From the NCBI GenBank assembly GCA_031002005.1, contig JARYHS010006964.1, forward strand, positions 6,820,001-6,884,000: a stretch of DNA of 64,000 bases, written 5' to 3'. The notes below the pieces were generated by a model. That model saw only the letters and a program-made list of their open reading frames with translations, had not been told where the DNA came from and made no database searches. Shown piece after piece: positions 33,443 through 44,342 of the stretch. The position numbers were made by a program, and so were the translations under genes. The DNA is from Vandiemenella viatica. Its lineage: Eukaryota; Arthropoda; Insecta; Orthoptera; Morabidae. Numbering within the stretch: position 1 is the first letter of the stretch; every line of letters begins with the position of its first letter.

Positions 33443-33471
33443 TTTCGATACTTTTCAGCAAGTATCTTCAG
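33443..33471 (-). ncRNA. Hammerhead-like core motif, candidate
   Basis: Minus strand: CTGAA, GATACTT, loop GCTGAA, AAGTATC, GAAA. The stem is a perfect 7 bp and GAAA follows at once. If CTGAAGA is taken as the core, the stem shifts and starts with a T-C mismatch, so the register differs from a textbook hammerhead. Confidence 0.35.
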
Positions 33472-33594
33472 TCTATCTTGTCTTGCCTACATAGATATTT
33501 AGTTTATGTCTCCTTTATCTAATAGCAGAACTATTAGCTGTAGCCTGTATTGCCTTATAAACAATGTCACAATATGATAACATTTACTGTGTAC

Positions 33595-34880
33595 TATACT
33601 GGAGGAAATTAAAAGAACAAGACCAAGACAAGAATTTTCTGAAACTTTGTAGATATACCCAGAGTCATAGCCAGAACAAATAATAACAAACTGAAATAAG
33701 CTGAAGAGCCAAATAAATTGGCATAGGCATGAGTATATGTAAATACTCAGAGTATGGTGCTGCAGTCGGTAACGCCTATATGAGACAACAGATAGCCGGT
33801 GCAACTGTTAGATCGATTAATGGTGCTACAATGGCAGGTTATTACGATTTAAGTGAGTTTGAATGTAGTGTTATAGTCAGCGCACGAGAGATGGGACACA
33901 GCATCACAGAGATAGTGATGAGGTGGCGATTTTCCCGTATGAGTATTTCACAAGTGTACCATGAATATCAGGAATCTGGTAAAACATCAAATCTCCGACA
34001 TTGCTGCAGCCGAAAAAAGATCCTGCAACAAAACCAACAACAACTGAAGAGAATCGTTCAAAGTGACAGAGGTGCAACCCTTCCGCAAATTACTGTGGAT
34101 TTCAATACTGAGCCATCAGCATGTGACCCAATCAACGAAACATCTGCAACATGGGCTTTTGGAGCCGAAGGCCCACTAGTCTACCCTTACGATGTGCATG
34201 ACACCAAGCTTTATGCCTCGCCTGGGCCCATCGACACCGATATAGGAGTGTTGATTGGAAACATGTTGCCTGGTCTGGCAACTCTCGTTTTCAATTGTAT
34301 TGAGCGGACAGACAGCGACAGGTATGGAGACAACCTTATGAATTCATGGACCCTACATGTCAGCAGGGGACTGTTAAAGCCGGTGAAGGCTCTGTAATGG
34401 TGTGGGGCATGTGCAGTTGGAGTGACATGGGACTCCTGATAAGTCACTCTGACAGGTGACACATATGTACGCATCCTGGCTGTTCACCTGCATCCATTCA
34501 TGTCCATTGTACATCCTGATGGACTTGTGACAATTCCAGCAGGGCAATGTGACACCGAACACGTTCAGAATGCTACAGAGTGGCTCCAGGAAAACTCTTC
34601 GTAATTTAAAAACCTCCGCTGGCCACCAAACTCCCAAGGCATGAACATTATTGAGCATATCTAGGATGCCTTGCAATGTGCCGTTCAGAAGAGATCTCCA
34701 CCACATACTCTTACGGATTTATGGACAGCTCTGCAGGATGCAGTGTGTCTGTTTCCTCCAGCACTACTTCAGACATCAGTCGAGTCCATGCCATGTTGTA
34801 TTGCGGCACTTCTGCGTTTTCGCGGGTGCCTTATAGGATATTAGGCAGATGTACCAGTTTCTTTGCCTCTTCAGTGCAGA
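33595..34880 (+). mobile_element. Tc1-like transposon (plus-strand copy)
   Basis: The left end carries CTGGAGGAAATTAAAAGAAC (33598), which recurs inverted at the far end of the next element (36151-36170). The transposase is on the plus strand from about 33840 and ends near 34860. The right end is not distinct because an opposite element abuts it at 34.88-34.93 kb. Confidence 0.75.
33840..34880 (+). pseudogene. Tc1-like transposase pseudogene
   Basis: The DNA-binding half is readable: YYDLSEFECSVIVSAREMGH, SRMSISQVYHEYQESGKTSN, LRHCCSRKKIL, RGATLPQITVDFN. It matches the HTH pair and GRKK hook typical of this Tc1 group. The catalytic half is scattered over frames: VMVWGMCSWSDMGLLIS at about 34398-34448, the QQDN block decayed to QQGNVTPN near 34540, WPPNSQGMNIIEHI near 34620 and the terminal FRGCLIGY near 34815. 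The first catalytic block (DESRF) has been lost with the sequence around 34200. Frameshifts and stops throughout. Confidence 0.85.
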
Positions 34881-34929
34881 TCAGACTAAGTTTATTACCT
34901 TTAGATACAGTTGTCAGTAAGAAGTGTGC

Positions 34930-35779
34930 CCACATTGAGCACCTACAGATTTACAGAACACTGTTGGTATTTAATCAATAAGTGTTTGGAATATCATCTC
35001 GGGGTATGTCTATGCCTGCATGTCTCATGCAGTTAGTTGTAGCACAGTTTGTGGTGGGTAACTATGTGATGTAAGGTATCCATTCCTGGCATCTTACACG
35101 TTTTCTGTTGAGGACAAATTTGGGGAATGTGCTATCCAAATTGTGATTGTAACCCCTTGAAAGGCATATGTTGTGATGGCCAAAATATGAAAACGGGCAT
35201 TATGCTATTGAAAGATGTGATTCGGATGGTGGACGCGAAGGATTTCACAATAGGTTGCAGCACGTCATCCATATACTGGTTGGCTGTCATTATGCCTTCA
35301 ACATCAATCAACTCAGTCCTGCTGTCAAAACTGATTTACCCCCTTAACTATGACAGCAGTGGCTGGAATTGCGTGATATTCTGAAATCAAGACAGAAAGG
35401 AGTTTCTCCACTACATCTGCATACATCTTGTTGATTCTTACCCTGCCACAGACAAAATCGATACTTGTTTCTAAACACAAATGTATGCTATTCATGTTTC
35501 TATTTGTGTTTTGCATTCCATCAGGCTAAATGATTCAAGCAATGAAATCAGGTAAATGAAACATTGCACATGGGTCGGAGTGATTAACGAAGCTTTAAAC
35601 AATTGGTTTACAATCGTCTGGTAGGGCAGGTGACTCTCTGTAACCACAGCTTGTATCTGGCATGCAGTCACCCATCTGCCAGCAACTGCCACCCACATAA
35701 TTTGGAAGACTTCATATGCTGTTGTCCTTCTGTACTGATCTGTGCCTGCTCCAAGAGTACTAGAGCCTTCTTTCATCAA
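34930..35779 (-). pseudogene. Second Tc1-like transposase pseudogene
   Basis: Minus strand: VAVAGRWVTACQIQAVV is the HTH block (family pattern VAxGRSVTARQIQ). VCGRVRINKMYADVVEKL corresponds to the WRRxGERYAD region. MTANQYMDDVLQPIV matches the MTAQRYVDEIL-P block. INSIMPVFIF-like debris stands where QQDNARPHVA should be. It is of another Tc1 subgroup than its neighbour. All catalytic Asp blocks are decayed. Confidence 0.7.
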
Positions 35780-36175
35780 CTGTACACAAGTCTGTTTACT
35801 GATATTGCACTACGGGAAATCCTGAGGGAGATTTCTCAAGATATGATGCACCGATTTTAAACAAGCCAATTCTTGGCCTCTCTCATAATTTGACAGTTGG
35901 TTGTAGAGTTTCATCTCGCTTTGTTTTGGCACACTTGGTCAATAAAAACTTGCTGACAAAAAATTGTAATTTTATATCACATTGTTCGCCACTTATACAC
36001 TAAATATATATTACTTTTGTATAATAAATAACCCCAAAATTTATTGATTTTTATATATACAACTTTCAATTTTTAATCATTTAATACTCTTGATACAGGG
36101 AAACTTGGTGTAAAATTTCATTCATTTGTTACAACTCTGTCTGGGTATTGAACTTTTAATTTCCATCAGAGTTTA
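34930..36175 (-). mobile_element. Tc1-like transposon (minus-strand copy)
   Basis: Opposite orientation to the element on its left. Its outer end shows the inverted CTTTTAATTTCCATCAGAG (36152-36170). The two elements share related outer ends and meet tail to tail, which looks like two insertions or one nested into the other. Confidence 0.6.
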
Positions 36176-36219
36176 ACTTTGGAGTCATCATCAAGAAGCA
36201 ATCAAATTAGATCAGTTGA

Positions 36220-36325
36220 GATGAAGAGGCTAGCACAAGATAGGAAGGGATGGAGGATTTCATCAAACCCGTCGAAAGACTGATGACAGCAAACAAAATA
36301 ATAATAATAATAATAATTATTATTA
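36220..36325 (+). mobile_element. RTE-like LINE 3' tip with AAT microsatellite
   Basis: GCTAGCACAAGATAGGAAGG to GACTGATGACAG matches the last 75 bases of the RTE-like ORF at 19720-19785 (MKRLAQDRKGWRISS against TKRLAQDRKEWRIAS). A run of about eight AAT units (36297-36320) follows as tail. Extreme 5' truncation. Confidence 0.85.
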
Positions 36326-36582
36326 TATTAATATAATCAGACAATTATATTTGAGAACAACTAAGATACAGTAATCTCTTATGGTAAATATGAACATTTA
36401 ATAGGAGAACTACATGTAATACATACACGTCTCATGCTGGGAATGACTGTTATTCCATACTATATACCATGTTTAAGAAAAGGAACTCAACAATGAGCCT
36501 TCAGCACTAGGCTCATATACTGAGGACTGACTGGCACCCGGATAGAACGGTGGTACAGGGCAGATGTTTACCTTACTTAGCA

Positions 36583-36625
36583 CATTTTATGGCTCACTCT
36601 GCCAACAGCCTTTGAAAGATCTAAT
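36583..36625 (-). mobile_element. Very short LINE family B relic
   Basis: GGCTCACTCTGCCAACAGCC and TTTGAAAGATCTA match 21808-21842 (RT block A region). Only about 40 bases remain, so this rests on a short match. Confidence 0.5.
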
Positions 36626-37177
36626 TATTTGAAACCAATTTGAAGTTTGCTTCAGTGTCATGGCGACATGTAATCATCAGACTTTTATAATAAATGATGT
36701 TTATGTGCATTAGTGTTTTGAAAGTGCAATGTTATATTATCCACACCCAAGAGGTATTAGTTATGAAGTGATTATTTTCTCATGAGCTAAGCAACAGCAA
36801 ATTCAAAACCTCTGCCCAATACAAATTGTTTATTTGATTAGAGTATATATAGTGAGAAACACTTAAGCAATTCTATTCAATATTGGCTGTTAGACAAGAA
36901 AACTTACAATGTGTTATGGCAGCTCAGGCTTTGTATTATTTATAGAAGGTATTTAAAATATGATTAGATTCATAATAGTATGCTTACAATTTACAATCAT
37001 GCAAACAATGAGAACTACAAATATACTCATTTCTGATTCTTGCTTATATAATTGATCACACAAGTCACATGATTATAATCAGAGTAGAAATAATACCAGT
37101 TTTAGTGCAAAACTTCAAGTAAATAACCGAAATAAAAAAATAACTACAAAAGAGAAATAAAATCTAATGTCGTCATC

Positions 37178-37678
37178 TTACCCTTGTGAAGTATTGCTGG
37201 TGTGTTTATGATGATGGAACTTCCTCACACCATCAAATACTTTAGAGCAATTTGTACAAATGTATAAGGGAGTTGAAACATCTGTAATATGGCTGAACAC
37301 ATGCTTTGTCAGACAGCACCAAGATAAAAAAGCCTGAGCACATAATACACACGTAAGTTCAGATAATGATGACTGTTCAAAGTTTGTTTTATTCCTGTGG
37401 GAAAGAATATGGTTACACAACACTGATGGACATAAGAAAATTTGCCCGCATTGTTCACAAATATTTAGTGGTGTTATTATGTTTAGGGCATGAGTAAACA
37501 CATGCCTTATTAGCAAGTCCCACTGGTAGAAAGTTTGAGGACACTTGGCACATGTATACTGTCGTGGCCTGACCACAGGCAAGATGTTACCACCATTCCC
37601 ACCAGATATACTGATACTGCTCATATCAGATATGACTAGTGGTGTAACTGTCAGAGTACATACAGACCTCTCCACCAC
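37178..37678 (-). CDS. C2H2 zinc-finger exon with four fingers
   Basis: About 166 codons on the minus strand with YTCAKCPQTFYQWDLLIRHV, ICEQCGQIFLCPSVLCNHIL, LTCVLCAQAFLSWCCLTKHV and YICTNCSKVFDGVRKFHHHK, four C2H2 fingers with long, unusual linkers. There is no ATG at its start (the first codon is GTG and a stop lies 9 bases upstream), so it is an exon. Its end is ambiguous: CAAGG followed by GTAAGATG is a good donor at 37181, but the TAA inside that same donor also closes the frame. It may therefore be an internal exon or the last exon of an alternative transcript of the gene that starts at 44342. If internal, its phase does not fit the acceptors I see for the 30956-31954 exon. Confidence 0.7.
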   Translation of the reverse strand: MVERSVCTLTVTPLVISDMSSISISGGNGGNILPVVRPRQYTCAKCPQTFYQWDLLIRHVFTHALNIITPLNICEQCGQIFLCPSVLCNHILSHRNKTNFEQSSLSELTCVLCAQAFLSWCCLTKHVFSHITDVSTPLYICTNCSKVFDGVRKFHHHKHTSNTSQG

Positions 37679-38239
37679 GCTGACTCAGTATACCAAGTAT
37701 ATAATTAATTTTTTGTTGAAATTCAACATCTGGAAAAGAAATCTGAGAATATAATTTCAGTTTGTTTACTAAAAATTGATTAATAATTAATATAGAGTTA
37801 AAAAAACACATGATACACACTACATGGTAAATTATATAAGGAGTAAGAATTCTAAGATTGATAGGGGAGTTAACAAACCTAATAAGTACATATACAGTCC
37901 CTGGCCATATTATTAGACGCACTGCAAATCTTTAGTATTATTTGTAATAATTACGTGTTGAGTACTATTTTTCATGCAATTAATCATAAAATTTATAACA
38001 GTTATTTAAGGCATTTAGTTTATTGTTGAATTTTATGTCTATTGTTGCTATTTGACATTGGATTGTTGACTGATTGTGGCTATCAGTGTGCAAGGTACAG
38101 TGTACAGGTATGGATCTGTTCAGTGGCATTCTCGCGTGTAACTGCTCTGTTTCTTTGTTCACTTTTATTATTATTTGTGTAATATCAACATCAAAGGGAT
38201 TGTTTAATAACCAGATATTACTGATTGTTACCTTTAAAA

Positions 38240-39362
38240 ATGGGTAAATGAGGAGATATTACACCACGTAAAAAAGCAGAAGTCAAAGCCCTCGTTAATA
38301 CAAAAATGTATTTCAATCGGGAAATTTCATGAAGGTTGTAATTACCCAACGCTAGCGTGAGGTGCATAAAGAAGAAAATTGATTCAGGTGAAGAATTGAG
38401 ACCCAGAAGGAAGAATAAATGTGGAAGAAAGCCAATTTTCATCCCAAGGCCAGAAAGATTCCTCAAAAGAATTTATCTAGAAGACAGATTTTCAACAACG
38501 AAACAGATAAAATCTCAATTGGAAGAGGCTAATGTGAATGAATCTGAACGCACTGGTAGCAGAAAGTTGAAGGATATTGATTTCAAGGCTTGTCGACCTG
38601 CTAGAAAACCCAAGTTAACAGCCAGAATGAAAGCAAAACGTCTGTAGTGGGCTAAACAGTGGTATGATAAGGATGTGGACTTCTGGAGATTGGTAATTTA
38701 ACTTTTAAATTATTATTTATATGATAGATGCTATGTATATTTATTCATGATATATTAATTAAGTTACTTGATTTTCAGAGGTATGCTTCGGCGATGAAAG
38801 CACGTTTGAAATTTTAAGTAACAAATATCAGCATGTGCACCGTCGAAGAAGAGAAAAATTCCATCCCGACTGCATTATTCAGAACGTAAGACACCCAAAA
38901 AAGGTGATGACTTGGTCTGTCAACAGTGGCAAGGGTACAGGACATCTTTATGTGTTTAAAGGCATAATGAGGCAAGACCAGTACAAAGAAGTCTTGGAAA
39001 AAAGGTTAATACCGCAGGTCAGATATTGAATCCCGAATGGGGAACCATTTATTTTTATGCAGGATGGTGCTCCCTATCGCACAGCCAGGTCGGTAAAAAC
39101 CTTTCTGAAGGGACAAAATATCCCTCTGTTGGACTGGTCAGGTAACAGTTCCCACCTAAACGCCATAGAAAATGTGTGGGAATTCATGAAGAGGGAGATG
39201 GCAAAAGATGTCATCACGACAAAAACGCAGCTCTTAGAGAAGATCATCCATGTGTGGTATCATCATCCACAAATGCAGGATACCATACAATCCTGCATCA
39301 ACAGCATGCTGCGTCGTATTAAGGCTCTCATAGCTGTGAAAGGTGGCTCAACAAGATATTAA
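38240..39362 (+). pseudogene. Tc1-like transposase pseudogene with intron-like insert
   Basis: It opens MGK at 38240, with stops at codon 4 and further on. The HTH half includes IKKKIDSGEELRPRRKNKCG with the RKP hook, then DRFSTTKQIKSQLEEA. After KRL-stop-WAKQWYDKDVDFWRL comes an 88-bp insert (38693-38780), then VCFGDESTFEIL (first Asp block), HPKKVMTWSVNSGKGTGHLY, FMQDGAPYRTARSVKTFL (second Asp) and NSSHLNAIENVWEFMKREM (the final Asp is replaced by His in SSHLN). It ends GGSTRY. Most stops look like CpG decay. Confidence 0.85.
38693..38780 (+). other. Intron-like insert in the Tc1 transposase
   Basis: Begins GTAATTTAAC and ends GATTTTCAGAG. It is 88 bp, AT-rich, with stops in the transposase frame. 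Removing it joins WRL directly to VCFGDESTFE in frame, exactly where relatives read through. Confidence 0.65.
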
Positions 39363-39599
39363 AACTAATGTTTTCATTTTCACAATATTTTAGTATTTTG
39401 TTATGATTATTTGAAATAAAATATTTTCAACTAATGCTGTGTTTTATTTATTTCTTATATCACCTGTGTCATGAAGCAGACTACACATAATAATTATATT
39501 GCAATTTATGTATTAAAAAACTTATTTAGTTAGCCAAAATTCAAAATTTGCATAAAAACTGTAGTACGTCTAATAAATTGGCCAGGGACTGTAACTGTT

Positions 39600-41439
39600 T
39601 AAGGTTTGACTGTAATATAAAAGTATGGGTATGCTGTATATGATGGCTCTTTAATATGGTTCACTAAATATTCCAGTGCAAAAAAAAAAAAAAAAGAAAA
39701 AGTAGTTTGAGGAATTTCTATTAAGATTAAATGTTAGTCTTAAATAATACCAATATTTACCAAAAGCGCACTGTAAGGTATCAGCATCCCTTACCACATT
39801 TGTGAACATTGTGTGCTATATGTGTTATGTATTTCTAACAGTGCTGCCAACAATACACTCCTGTCAACCCAAAGATACTGTTACCAATTTAATGCAACAA
39901 ACACTTCCAACCTCAAAGACTACTAAGTACTGTAGACGGTGGTGTAAGTGGATGTATTACTAGTCTGGATGAGTATTTAATACTGTTTTTCCTTTTTATA
40001 TACAGAGAGTTGAACAAGGCAGAAGTAGTCAACAGTAGACAGGAAAACAAATCTCTCAAAGTCTGGCAAACGTGAATGAACCAATGTTGCATGATCATTG
40101 TAAGGGAACCAAGATAAAAACAGGATTTAATTTTATTTGAGAATTGGTACGTAAATTTTGTCACTGTACGAGCAAGTTACAACTCGTTTGGAAGCAGCTG
40201 CTTGCAGCTAGAGCAGACGTGTATCACGCTTTGGTCACGAGGTGACGCCGTGGAGTCAGCACTTTTAGGCACGCTCGAGTCGTTCTTCATTCTTTACGGA
40301 ACAGCGCGCAGCAAACATGTAGTCGCTTACAGAAGGTAAGACACGTAGCAGCCTCGGTTTGATCTCCAAGTCAATTAGTTTATCTTCAGGTCATTCACGT
40401 TAGTCAGTTTGTCCAAAAGTGTTCAGTCTTTGTTATAGTAATTTCGAAAGTATTCGGTTGGTTTGAAGTTGGATAATACGTCGTGAAGTAGCTCAAACTG
40501 CCCCGGTGTAACTTATTTGGTTGATTAGGCTTCCATTTATATGTGTTGGTAGAAGATGCCGCCAGTTATAAGAATTATTCAGTCGCCGTTGTATTTCAGT
40601 GAATATTGTGTATGTGTGAGAGAGCAGCCTATGGTGGTAATGGTTGTGAAGTAATAAGTGATTAGTAGGAAGCATTTGTTAAAGTAAAGGCAGTAATTAT
40701 GCGACAACCTTGAGCAGTAAATACAGTTTAATAGTGCAAAGACGTGTCATTTTCTCTTCAGGTCAGTTAGTTGGAATTGGACTAAAATGTATGTTAGGTT
40801 TTTTTATATTAAATGGTTTGTAACTTATCTGCATCATGTTTGGTCTCAATAACACTCGTAGACTAAATAATCCATAGCTCCACATCCTGATATGATATTG
40901 TATTGTGTTTCAGAATAATATTGTTAATTTGATACTATTTGAAAGAAGAGTGAACGGAGGTTTATTTCCATGAGGTAAGAAAGTATAAAATCAAGTGCAG
41001 TCTGATAATCCCTGCGTAATCAAAGATTGTCTGGTGTCAGATCCTGATATATTGCTAGAATTAACATCTCCTAGCTAATCACCTTCCCCCCCCCCTTTTT
41101 GGTTACAAGTGAAATTAAAGTTAGATGAAAATCTTTAGTAATATTGGATAGTTAATATAATAGGCAACCACTCGTGCCGTACACACACTCAACCCCCCAC
41201 ATCATCATAAACATTACGAGAAATAACCTTCCTTCCGCTTGTGACTGATTATTATATTTCAAAAAAGGGACTATGATTAAATGTGTTTTCAAACTACTTT
41301 TTGTGAGACAACCCAGGCATAGCCTAAGTTTTGAACATATGAAAGCACTTAACAAAAGTCAAGAATCAAAGTAATGGTAGGAACATAGTGATGACATTGG
41401 CTGTACCAGCTTAATTTTTTTTATTATTTATGGAGCAAT
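39600..41439. other. No recognised gene; possible promoter/first exon near 40.3 kb
   Basis: 39680-39694 is an A run. 40190-40336 is less AT-rich than its surroundings and ends AGAAG followed by GTAAGACACG, a good plus-strand donor, so a non-coding first exon is possible. The rest shows nothing. Confidence 0.35.
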
Positions 41440-42132
41440 AATTATTTAAATACAAACTGTAAACACCTTGGAATATCAGTAGACAGTAAAATAAATTGGG
41501 AAGGGTACACTGGAGAGGTTGCAGGGAAAGGGTTCAGAGTATTGCATAAGTTGGAGAGGATAGTAAGAGATATAGGATACAAAGCTTTGGTCAGACCCTT
41601 ATTGGAGCATTGTGGAATGATATAGGATCCATATTATGATTGTAAAATACCAGAGATAGAGGGAATACAAAGGACAACAGTTACATCTATCAATAGAAAA
41701 TATCAAAGGATGCACACAGTAAATGGAATGATAAAACATTTGGATTGGGAGTCACTGCTGGATAGAAGGTGAATGATGAGCAAGGCATATTCTGGTGATG
41801 ATGTCTGGATAAATATTGGTGGAAAATTTAAAAACGGCATGTATAAGGGAACAGAGTGCCATAAAATAAATTACAAATTGATTTCAGATATCAGAGTTTT
41901 ATTTGTCGCTAGAGGAGTAAGGAACTAAAACAAGTTTCCTAGAGAGTTAATGAACAATAAACCTCAGAGTTTGAAGGGTTTTAAGGAAAAATTACATAGA
42001 GAACATAATAACTTGTATAGAGAAATTGCCACCAGAGCATTATCTCCAATGCCATTGGATGATAGGTGGTTAGAGGCATATGACATTGCTTATCAGAAGG
42101 AATGGTACAGTACACTCTACACCAAGAATTAA
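41440..42132 (+). mobile_element. LINE family B 3' fragment
   Basis: Plus-strand C-terminal part of the family B protein: CKHLGISVDSKINW, YKALVRPLLEHCGMI, EGIQRTTVTSINRKYQRMHT, then SLKGFKEKLHREHNNLY and the C-terminus ending YQKEWYSTLYTKN, stop at 42130-42132. It has internal stops (near 41622, 41769 and 41925). It shows that the C-terminus at 20740-21050 belongs to the same family. Confidence 0.75.
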
Positions 42133-42563
42133 TTACAAGAAAAGCTTGGAATAAAATGGGTACTTCACTTGTTAAATGCTAACCAAAAATTAAATATAGT
42201 ATTTAACCATGGGATACTGCAGGAACCGCATTGCCATGCACATCTGGTAGTGCAGCTGGCTACATGCAGTGTGAAAATGTTTAAAATGGATGCAACATTA
42301 AACAAGAAATGAGCTTGAGTCTGAAATGAGCAAACTGGTGGCAGAATGGTAATATCGTTGTGTCAGTTACAAAGAAGATTTCAGACAAAAGCATGGAAGT
42401 CCACATGCAAACGAGTCACAAGGACGAGTTACATCACTACAAAACTAGCAGAAGCATGCATCAGTCGTCTAGTGTTCATTCTTTGAACAACATAGATTTC
42501 CTGCAGCACTGGACAACAATGATTGTCTAGTGTTACTCATAAACCTTTACCACCCTTTGCCAC

Positions 42564-42900
42564 ATGATCAAATCAAAACAACCAGGCAAGTTCACCTGTG
42601 GGGTCATTCTGCTCCATGACAATGCAAGGCCTCATACAGCCAACACAATCATGATACTCATGCAGAAATTGAAGTTTGAGGTTATCAGTCACCCTCCATA
42701 CAGTCCTCACCTATCTCCCTGCGATTTCCGGTCATATAAAAAAGGCTCCGAGTGCCAAACGATTCACCTCGGACGACTACGTCAAGGAGTACATGTGGAA
42801 CTGGTTCACATTGCAGCCACAGGAATTTTATGACACAGCCATTCACTGCCTTGTGTCGCAGAGGGACAAGTGCCTCTACAGCCAGGGCCAATACTAGTGA
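42564..42900 (+). pseudogene. Mariner-like transposase, C-terminal relic
   Basis: GKFTCGVILLHDNARPHTAN (second catalytic Asp in HDNARPH), HPPYSPHLSPCDF (third block, with D to H in SPDLSPCD), then in another frame AKRFTSDDYVKEYMWNWFTL and RDKCLYSQGQY to a stop. The 350 bp upstream are too decayed to read. One frameshift at about 42735. Confidence 0.8.
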
Positions 42901-44300
42901 AATACAGGTACTGGTTCAGGTCATAGGCCTCCAGCTTGAACCAGCCTTATATACAGTAAGAATACTGCTGACTCAACTGAATGGCTCTGAAGGCATGTTC
43001 ACATTGCAGCACACCAGTACTGGGAACTGTGATGAAACTCTACTCAGAAAATCAAACAAACAACACAGCATTCATTCTGGTGCAGATCATATGGATGAAA
43101 ATATAGAGATGTGTCCAATATACACAACCTGGATAAGGTTAAAAATTAAAAGATAGAATACAGAATCATAAGATGAATAATTATTTAATATTAAAAAAAG
43201 TTGATGTTGACTTTATATGCAAGCATCTTAGTGACGAACAGAAACTGTTCATCCCAGAAGTGTTTGCTATCACAGAAACAGAGTGCAGACTGTATAGACA
43301 CACTCATGTCTTAAAGCCTCTGAGACTGTGAGGTGATACTACTCATATAAATCACAAATTTTCAGCAAGACAACAAAAGCTTCAAGTGGTAACACAAACA
43401 ACTGTCACTGTTAAATGGAACCTATTCATTACATGTAAATCTAGGTCTTTAGCGTGATTTTAATTTCAGAAATAAATTGCGCACAAATTGTTACAATATT
43501 CACCCAATTGACTGAAAAGAAATATAAAGTTACACATATGCCAAAGCACTTATGTAATTAATCCTTTTACCATACCTGCTTCAAGTACCATACCACAATC
43601 GTTATTTGCTGTAAAACATGCCAGTGATTTAGTAAGACATTCAATCTAACTGTTTTATACAACTGTGTCTAAACTGCCTTCTACTAATCAACAGATATTT
43701 AATAAATATATAATACACTGTCAAAATACACATCCAACCAGCTTTTATTTAAAGTGAAGAGAAAATATTCAAGGAAAACCTAGCAAGCAACCAAGAATTG
43801 GTCAACAGCTTCATATACAGCTAAACAGATAACTCTAAATGCAGATAAAACAGCTTGATAAGAAACACTGTGCAGCACATACTGCAGAGCCTGTAGCACA
43901 AACCATCAATCTCTTGCCAAAAGCAGAAAAACAGGTCTTCGTTTCCTGAATCGATATGTAAATATTATCACAATGATATATTATAACGGAAAACTTGTGT
44001 TTCAAAAACAATCGCATTCAGCGTAGTAAAACCCAAAAATCAGCATTCATAGATAGCCTACTGTGAAGCAATTCGCATATAGTCTTCAAATGATGAAACA
44101 CGACAAATTAAAGCGAACGACGTATATCAAATTTAACTTATACAACCAACACGTATTATAACTTAATAAGGAAGATATGATGATTTATGATTATTTAATG
44201 CATCCCCACTATCATTACACAGTTTTTCAAGGAACATTAACTCCCTGAATAATACGCAATACACGTACTGAATGCATCCACAGACAGTTAAAAGATATAT
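42901..44300. other. Intron-like sequence, nothing recognised
   Basis: AT-rich, between the first exon of the zinc-finger gene and the next exon I can see. Confidence 0.45.
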
Positions 44301-44306
44301 ACATAC

Positions 44307-44342
44307 CTCCTGTTTAATGTGCACCACTTTTGCTGCCTCCAT
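44307..44342 (-). CDS. Probable first coding exon of the zinc-finger gene
   Basis: Minus strand: ATG at 44342, then MEAAKVVHIKQE, then the donor GTATGT (44301-44306). A short acidic-basic first exon ending in IKQE and followed at once by an intron is a layout I know from insect C2H2 genes. It ends in phase 0. The upstream sequence lacks another ATG in frame. The link to the exons at 37 kb and 31 kb is inferred from strand and order only. Confidence 0.55.

Larger units (their letters stand above)
37895..39591 (+). mobile_element. Tc1-like transposon with complete ends, 1697 bp
   Basis: Terminal inverted repeats CAGTCCCTGGCCATATTATT (37895) and, inverted, CAGTCCCTGGCCAATTTATT (from 39591), flanked by TA on both sides (37893-37894, 39592-39593). 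It encodes a decayed transposase on the plus strand with an intron-like insert. It sits in a presumed intron of the zinc-finger gene. Confidence 0.92.
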
